Source: JBOGGN01 sp050744165
Lineage (GTDB): Bacteria > Actinomycetota > Acidimicrobiia > Acidimicrobiales > Palsa-688
Direction: 5' to 3'
NCBI GenBank assembly: GCA_050744165.1
Contig: JBOGGN010000176.1
Coordinates: forward strand, 1-24,559
Length of the DNA: 24,559 nucleotides
Shown: piece after piece, positions 20,114 through 24,559 of the stretch
Layout of the letters: every line of letters starts with the position of its first letter
Position numbering within the stretch: position 1 is the first letter of the stretch
Made by a program: the position numbers and the translations under genes
The notes under the pieces: model-generated
What the model was told of the DNA's origin: nothing
Seen by the model: the letters and a program-made list of their open reading frames with translations, nothing else
Databases searched by the model: none

Positions 20114-23095
20114 GGGGAATCCGGTCGCCCCGCCATCCCGGCGGGGTCGCAGTTCGGCCGCCAGCTCGACCACGAGTTCGGCCCTCCGGTCGCCCCAACG
20201 CGACTGGAACGCCTCGAGGAACTCCCACCCCCGGCGAAGAAGCGCCAGGTGCTGGTCGATGTGGGCGTCGACGCCGCCGGGATGGACCGAGCATTCGAGG
20301 GCCAGGCTTCGGGATTCGTCGGCGGCGCACACGTCGACGACCTGGCGACCCGTCGGGTAGGCGCGCTGGATGGCGACGCCAGCCGCCTCGAGGTCGTCGG
20401 CGACGGAGGAGGCCCAGGCCGCGAGCGGGCGGGCCGGTCGGGGCGGTCCGGGCGGGTGGTCGGCCTGGGCCAAGTAGTCGGCCAGCAGCCCGTCGGGTGG
20501 CGGGTCGGTCGACAAGAGAACGGTGAGGTTCGTCCGGGCGCGGGTCATCATCACCGCGAAGAGGTGGGAGTCCTCCACGAACCGCCACGAGGCGCCGCCT
20601 TCTGACGGCCCGACGCCGAGCGACGCGATGACAATGTCGCGCTCGTTGCCCTGGAACGCGTGCACGGTGCCTACCCGGAGGTCCAAGGCCTCGAGGTCGT
20701 CGGCCGTGAAGGCCCCCAGCACCGCCGCCTCCAAGGCATCGGCTTGGGCGCGAAAGGGTGTGACGACTCCGACACTGGTGGCGCCGTCGTGCCGCAGAGC
20801 CCGCAGCCGGGCCACCACCCAGGCCACCTCTGCGGCCACAACCCCTTCCTGGTCGCGCTTTCCGGTCACCTGGACCACCGAGACGCACCGGCGGGACTCG
20901 GTGCGCGGGGAGCGTGTGGCCACCCGTACCCGACCCTCGTACAGGCGCTGGAACACGAACTCCACCAGGTGGGGATCGCATCGGTAGTGCTCGTCGAGGA
21001 CCAGGACCGGCGTCGCCCCGGCAGCGAGGTCGAACACGCTGTTGCGGCGGACGTCGAGGCGCGCCGCCAGGGTGGGGGCGGCATCGAGCCCCTGCGCCAG
21101 GATGGCGGCTGCCAACTGGACGTCGGCGACGAAGGAGACGTGGCGCAGCTGCTGGGGGTCGCCCGCGATGACCGCACGGCGGCCCCGTAGCAGGGTGGAC
21201 GCGGCCAGCGGCTGGTCGATCGAGGAGGCCTCGTCGAGGATCACCACGTCGAACAGGCCGGCCACCGGTGGCAGCAGGTCGTCGACGTCCGCGAGGGTTC
21301 CCACCCAGAGGGGCAGGGCCCGAGTGAGTCGCTGGTCCTTCAGTCGGCTCAGCTGTTCGCGCCGCGCGGCTCGCCCGCTACGCAGCGCCGTCGCCAGGGC
21401 CGCGACCGAGGGCAAGGTGGCATGGTTGAGGCGCTGCGGCGAGCGGCTGTCACAGGCGAGGCATCGGCCGAGGGCGTCGCGGGCCTCGTCGTCCGCGCGG
21501 CGCAGCGCGAGCCACTGGGTGCCCAGCTCCAACCCCCCTCGAGCGGCCAGATCGTCAGCCGCCCGCCAAGCCCGGGCGGCGGCCAGCGCGCCTTGCAACT
21601 CAGGGGGACTGGTGTCAGGCGGCGCCGCCGCAAGTGCGAGTGCCTCGTCCCACGCGTGATGCTCCCGGTGTCGGGCCCACCAACCGCCAGCCGGCTGCGA
21701 CGAGACGGCGGCGAGAAGTTCCGCCGCTTCGTCGAGGTTGGCGCCGGGAGCGAAGAACCCCGGCGCCCGGCGGCGAAGCTCCTCGGCGGCGGCATCGTTG
21801 CTGGCCGCCGCCAGCACGGCCTCGGCGGCCAGGGCACCGGCGAACTGACGCCGGAGGTCGTCGCGCTGGCGGGCTGCCGCCTCGGCTCCCTTGCGGGCGC
21901 CCTCAACGGTGTCGTTGGCCAGCGGTTGGAGTTGCCCGCCCGAGAGACGTGCCGCCATGGCGTCGCGTCGCTCATTGGAGCCGAACACCACTGGTGACGG
22001 ACCAGGGCCGCGCTCGAGCAGACTCAGCAACGCGTCGACGGTGGCGTCGGTCTTGGCGGCCACCAGGACTTTCTCGCCTCGGGCGAGCGCGTCGCACGCG
22101 ATGGCGGCGATGGTGTGCGACTTGCCGGTGCCCGGCGCTCCCGACAAGAGCGTCACCGGCGCCGTCCGGCTGGTGGCCACTGCGGCCCGCTGGACCGGCG
22201 ACAGCACCGCCGGCGACTCGACATCCTGGGCGCCTACTCCCTGGCCCTCGGCGGCGAGCCCGTGGCCCCCAGTATCGAGACGCTGCTGACCGGGTGGCAA
22301 CGACTCCAGGTAGAGCGAGTGCAGCGCCGTCCAGGTGTCGAGGGGCCGGTTGGCCCAGGCCCGCAGCGAACTGGCCCGGCTGGCCTCCCTTGCCTGGCCG
22401 ACCACGAAGACGCCGACGCCCGCCACGATGACGACCCCGTCACGGCGCATGAAGGCTTCTGGCGACTCGGTGGCGGGCACCAGCTTTCCGGCCGGCAGCC
22501 CCGCCGCATGGGCTGCGGTCCGAGCAAATCGCCCGAGATCGGGCAGCCGAGGCAAGAGGGCGGCCGGCACCACCGGCGACTGCACGTCGACAAAGGCCCC
22601 TCCGCCGGTCTGCAGATGCTTCTCCAGAGCGAAGCGTTGCTCATGATCGACGACCAGGTCACTGATCTGGAAGTCGCTGACCGGCACCAGTGCCGTGCCC
22701 AGCGCCCGCTGGACCCGCACCGGTGCCGTCACCAGCGGATGGAAGATCCGCTGCGCCCGATCCTTGTCGCCGTCGAGCTTGGCCCGACCGGCAACCCACA
22801 ACCACCCGACCCGGATCGGTCGTTCCGCCCGGATCTGGTCCAGTGCCGCCAACCGTTCTCCCAACCCGTGTTCGATCGGGACGGTAGGCAGGGTCGGCGC
22901 GGCCAGGTGGGCAAAGGTCGACTCATCATCCGAGGACGGGTGGAGCGACCCGAACAGGCGCAGGGCCGATATGGGGAGCCAGCGGAACCAGTCGGTCGGC
23001 ACCGACAGCGCCGGAGTCCGCTCGGCGCCCGTGGGCGCCAGGTCGGCGAGTGCCAGCAGGACGGCGCGCATCGTCGCCGGTGCATCGAGGTCCAT
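20108..23095 (-). CDS. UPF1/DNA2-like SF1 helicase with C-terminal nuclease-like segment
   Basis: This protein has 995 residues. Residues 1-290 are of unrecognised type. The SF1B helicase core follows: LSPVQRAAV (298-306), Walker A GAPGTGKS (319-326), a roughly 200-residue helical insertion (about 375-595), Walker B VVILDEASS (617-625), GDPQQL (645-650), DEHYRCDP (701-708), VGTVHAFQGNERDIVI (808-823) and MTRAR (850-854). The final 100 residues (QRAYPTGRQVVDVCAADESR, LALECSVHPGGVDAHIDQHL, RRGWEFLEAFQSRW) resemble the small PD-(D/E)XK or Vsr-like nuclease domains at the ends of bacterial DNA2-like helicases, with D921 and E934 as candidate catalytic residues. A repair or genome-defence role is likely but not shown. 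It lies 71 bp behind pckG on the same strand. ATG 23095 has no obvious ribosome binding site. Confidence 0.8.
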   Translation of the reverse strand: MDLDAPATMRAVLLALADLAPTGAERTPALSVPTDWFRWLPISALRLFGSLHPSSDDESTFAHLAAPTLPTVPIEHGLGERLAALDQIRAERPIRVGWLWVAGRAKLDGDKDRAQRIFHPLVTAPVRVQRALGTALVPVSDFQISDLVVDHEQRFALEKHLQTGGGAFVDVQSPVVPAALLPRLPDLGRFARTAAHAAGLPAGKLVPATESPEAFMRRDGVVIVAGVGVFVVGQAREASRASSLRAWANRPLDTWTALHSLYLESLPPGQQRLDTGGHGLAAEGQGVGAQDVESPAVLSPVQRAAVATSRTAPVTLLSGAPGTGKSHTIAAIACDALARGEKVLVAAKTDATVDALLSLLERGPGPSPVVFGSNERRDAMAARLSGGQLQPLANDTVEGARKGAEAAARQRDDLRRQFAGALAAEAVLAAASNDAAAEELRRRAPGFFAPGANLDEAAELLAAVSSQPAGGWWARHREHHAWDEALALAAAPPDTSPPELQGALAAARAWRAADDLAARGGLELGTQWLALRRADDEARDALGRCLACDSRSPQRLNHATLPSVAALATALRSGRAARREQLSRLKDQRLTRALPLWVGTLADVDDLLPPVAGLFDVVILDEASSIDQPLAASTLLRGRRAVIAGDPQQLRHVSFVADVQLAAAILAQGLDAAPTLAARLDVRRNSVFDLAAGATPVLVLDEHYRCDPHLVEFVFQRLYEGRVRVATRSPRTESRRCVSVVQVTGKRDQEGVVAAEVAWVVARLRALRHDGATSVGVVTPFRAQADALEAAVLGAFTADDLEALDLRVGTVHAFQGNERDIVIASLGVGPSEGGASWRFVEDSHLFAVMMTRARTNLTVLLSTDPPPDGLLADYLAQADHPPGPPRPARPLAAWASSVADDLEAAGVAIQRAYPTGRQVVDVCAADESRSLALECSVHPGGVDAHIDQHLALLRRGWEFLEAFQSRWGDRRAELVVELAAELRPRRDGGATGFPL

Positions 23096-23140
23096 GGAGG
23101 CCCGCTGGCCCTAGCGCCCACCGCCGGGCGGGTCCGCCAC

Positions 23141-23167
23141 GCCGGCGACCGCCATGCCGGCGACCGC
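23141..23167. repeat. Two-copy 12-bp direct repeat in the pckG-helicase gap
   Basis: GCCGGCGACCGC occurs at 23141-23152 and 23156-23167 with a 15-bp period; the second copy touches the pckG stop codon. The 71-bp gap also has a GC-rich hairpin (about 23118-23134). Neither has a T run. Confidence 0.5.
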
Positions 23168-24559
23168 TAGGAGAGTCGCTTGCGCAGCGCCTCCAGTTCG
23201 TCCCGCAGCGCCCCCGGCAACCGGTCCCCGAACTTGGCGTAGTGCTCCTCGATCGAGGGCAGCTCCGCCCGCCACTCGTCGACGTCCACCGCCAACAGTG
23301 CGTCCATGTCGGCGGCGGAAACGTCGAGCCCGTCGGTCGGGATGGCCCCCGGTGCCGGCAACAACCCCACGGGCGTCTCAACGGCAGCCCCGGTGCCTGC
23401 GCAGCGCTCGAAGACCCACTCCAGCACCCGGCTGTTCTCCCCGAAACCAGGCCACAGCATGCGCCCATCGCGGTCCCTGCGGAACCAGTTGACGGAAAAG
23501 ATCTTGGGCAGGTGCTCCGGCGTTACCCGGCGGGCCATGGACAGCCAGTGGGAGAAGTAGTCGGCCATGTTGTAGCCGCAGAAGGGCAGCATCGCCATCG
23601 GGTCGCGGCGCAGCTTGCCGACGGCTCCGGCTTGGGCGGCGGTGGTTTCCGACGCCATGGTGGAGGCCAGGAACACCCCGTGGCTCCAGTCGAACGACTC
23701 TGTCACGAGCGGCACGACCGAGCTCCGCCGGCCGCCGAACAGCATGGCTGAGATAGGCACGCCGGCCGGGTCCTCCCATTCTGAGGCGATGGCCGGGTCC
23801 TGCGCCGCCGGGGCCGTGAACCGGGCGTTGGGGTGGGCGGCCGGCTTGCCCTCCGAGGTAGCCAGAGTCCAGTCGTTTCGGCGCCACGAGACCAGATGCG
23901 AGGGGACCTCGTCGGTCATGCCCTCCCACCACACGTCGCCCTCGTCGGTGAAGGCGGTGTTGGTGAACAGGCAGTTGGCCGCCAACGTGAGCATGGCGTT
24001 GGGGTTTGTGTGCTCGCTCGTACCTGGCGCCACCCCGAAGAAGCCAGCCTCGGGGTTGATGGCCCGCAGCCGCCCGTCGGGCCCCACTTTCATCCAACAA
24101 ATGTCGTCGCCGACGGTCTCGACTTTCCAGCCCGGGAGGGTGGGGATGAGCATGGCCAGGTTGGTCTTGCCGCACGCCGAGGGAAACGCCCCCGTCACGT
24201 AGCGGGTTTCGCCCGACGGCGAGGTGAGCTTCAGGATGAGCATGTGCTCGGCCAGCCAGGCGTTGTCGCGGGCCATGACCGAGGCGATTCGGAGGGCGAA
24301 GCACTTCTTGCCGAGCAGGGCGTTGCCGCCGTAGCCGGACCCATAGGACCAGATCTCACGGGTCTCGGGGAAGTGCACGATGTACTTGTTGTCGGCGTTG
24401 CAGGGCCACTTGACGTCGGCTTGGCCCTCTTCGAGCGGTGCACCTACCGAGTGGAGGCAGGGCACGAACTCCCCGTCGGTCCCGAGGACCTCGAGGGCAC
24501 CCCGCCCCATGCGGGTCATGATCCGCATGGAGACGGCGACATACGGCGAGTCGGTGATC
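23167..24559 (-). CDS. pckG: Phosphoenolpyruvate carboxykinase (GTP), N-terminus beyond window
   Basis: This enzyme converts oxaloacetate and GTP to PEP, GDP and carbon dioxide, the first committed step of gluconeogenesis. The visible part is the C-terminal 463 residues of an enzyme usually near 600; reading continues openly to the right edge. Diagnostic motifs of the GTP class are GAFPSACGKTNLAM (P-loop with the reactive Cys), GDDICWM (metal site), NPEAGFFGVAPGT, FGGRRSSVVPLV, FDWSHGVFLASTMASE, PFCGYNMADYFSHW and NWFRRDRDGRMLWPGFGENS (guanine pocket region). All look intact. The helicase gene follows 71 bp downstream on the same strand. ATG 24528 is internal; family alignment shows the true start lies outside the window. 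Confidence 0.97.
   Translation of the reverse strand, partial: ITDSPYVAVSMRIMTRMGRGALEVLGTDGEFVPCLHSVGAPLEEGQADVKWPCNADNKYIVHFPETREIWSYGSGYGGNALLGKKCFALRIASVMARDNAWLAEHMLILKLTSPSGETRYVTGAFPSACGKTNLAMLIPTLPGWKVETVGDDICWMKVGPDGRLRAINPEAGFFGVAPGTSEHTNPNAMLTLAANCLFTNTAFTDEGDVWWEGMTDEVPSHLVSWRRNDWTLATSEGKPAAHPNARFTAPAAQDPAIASEWEDPAGVPISAMLFGGRRSSVVPLVTESFDWSHGVFLASTMASETTAAQAGAVGKLRRDPMAMLPFCGYNMADYFSHWLSMARRVTPEHLPKIFSVNWFRRDRDGRMLWPGFGENSRVLEWVFERCAGTGAAVETPVGLLPAPGAIPTDGLDVSAADMDALLAVDVDEWRAELPSIEEHYAKFGDRLPGALRDELEALRKRLS

Noticed and set aside
18187..20526. A 779-codon plus-strand open frame overlapping the S9 peptidase and helicase genes
   Set aside because: It is an Arg/Pro/Gly-rich shadow frame of the S9 gene. 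The frame from 18248 holds all peptidase motifs. Similar long shadows (8850-10346, 10426-12150, 11250-12317 and others) arise from high GC.
1..24559. CRISPR arrays, IS elements, integrases, tRNA or rRNA genes
   Set aside because: No repeated spacer arrays, transposase or integrase motifs or cloverleaf sequences were noticed on either strand; repeats found are short and inside genes or small gaps.

Overview
The window is high-GC, densely coded DNA from an actinobacterium. The phylum call rests on gene content (uvrD2, a MhuD-type haem-degrading enzyme, DUF222/HNH and DUF2505 families, GTP-type PEP carboxykinase) and on signals. At least nine genes carry a TANNNT -10 element only 6-8 bases before an ATG or GTG, the pattern of leaderless actinobacterial transcripts. 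The style fits Acidimicrobiia-like lineages, but the class is a guess. I see no phage, IS element, CRISPR array, rRNA or tRNA.

Left part (1-5394): a truncated DUF2505 gene diverges from a DUF222/HNH gene. The HNH gene has a near-perfect LexA/SOS box on its start codon and carries two compensating frameshifts. A MerR-family regulator with a 20-bp promoter spacer follows, convergent with a UvrD2-type helicase. About 620 bp upstream of uvrD2 hold no convincing gene, but they contain a nested hairpin that could be a leader RNA.

Middle part (5395-10463): a membrane-anchored MurF-like protein with an altered P-loop, a bacterial PH/SHOCT membrane protein, and a complete phosphoenolpyruvate carboxylase.

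Region 10470-16968 is the most interesting. A Rieske [2Fe-2S] protein fused to a large His-rich domain of unknown function diverges from a SufR-like Fe-S-sensing regulator. One perfect 18-bp inverted repeat lies between them, and each arm overlaps the -35 box of one of the two outward promoters. The regulator heads a co-directional cluster with alpha-methylacyl-CoA racemase, PIG-L/LmbE deacetylase, maleylacetate-reductase-like dehydrogenase and TauE/SafE permease. Two junctions are TGATG overlaps. No suf genes are visible, so the regulator may control this cluster and the Rieske fusion.

Right part (16992-24559): a MhuD-like haem oxygenase, a small four-helix membrane protein, a stand-alone Lrp/AsnC ligand-binding (RAM) protein, an S9 prolyl-oligopeptidase, a large UPF1-like SF1 helicase with a nuclease-like C-terminal segment, and the C-terminal three quarters of GTP-dependent PEP carboxykinase. 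PEP carboxylase and PEP carboxykinase, the two sides of the PEP-oxaloacetate node, both lie in the window.
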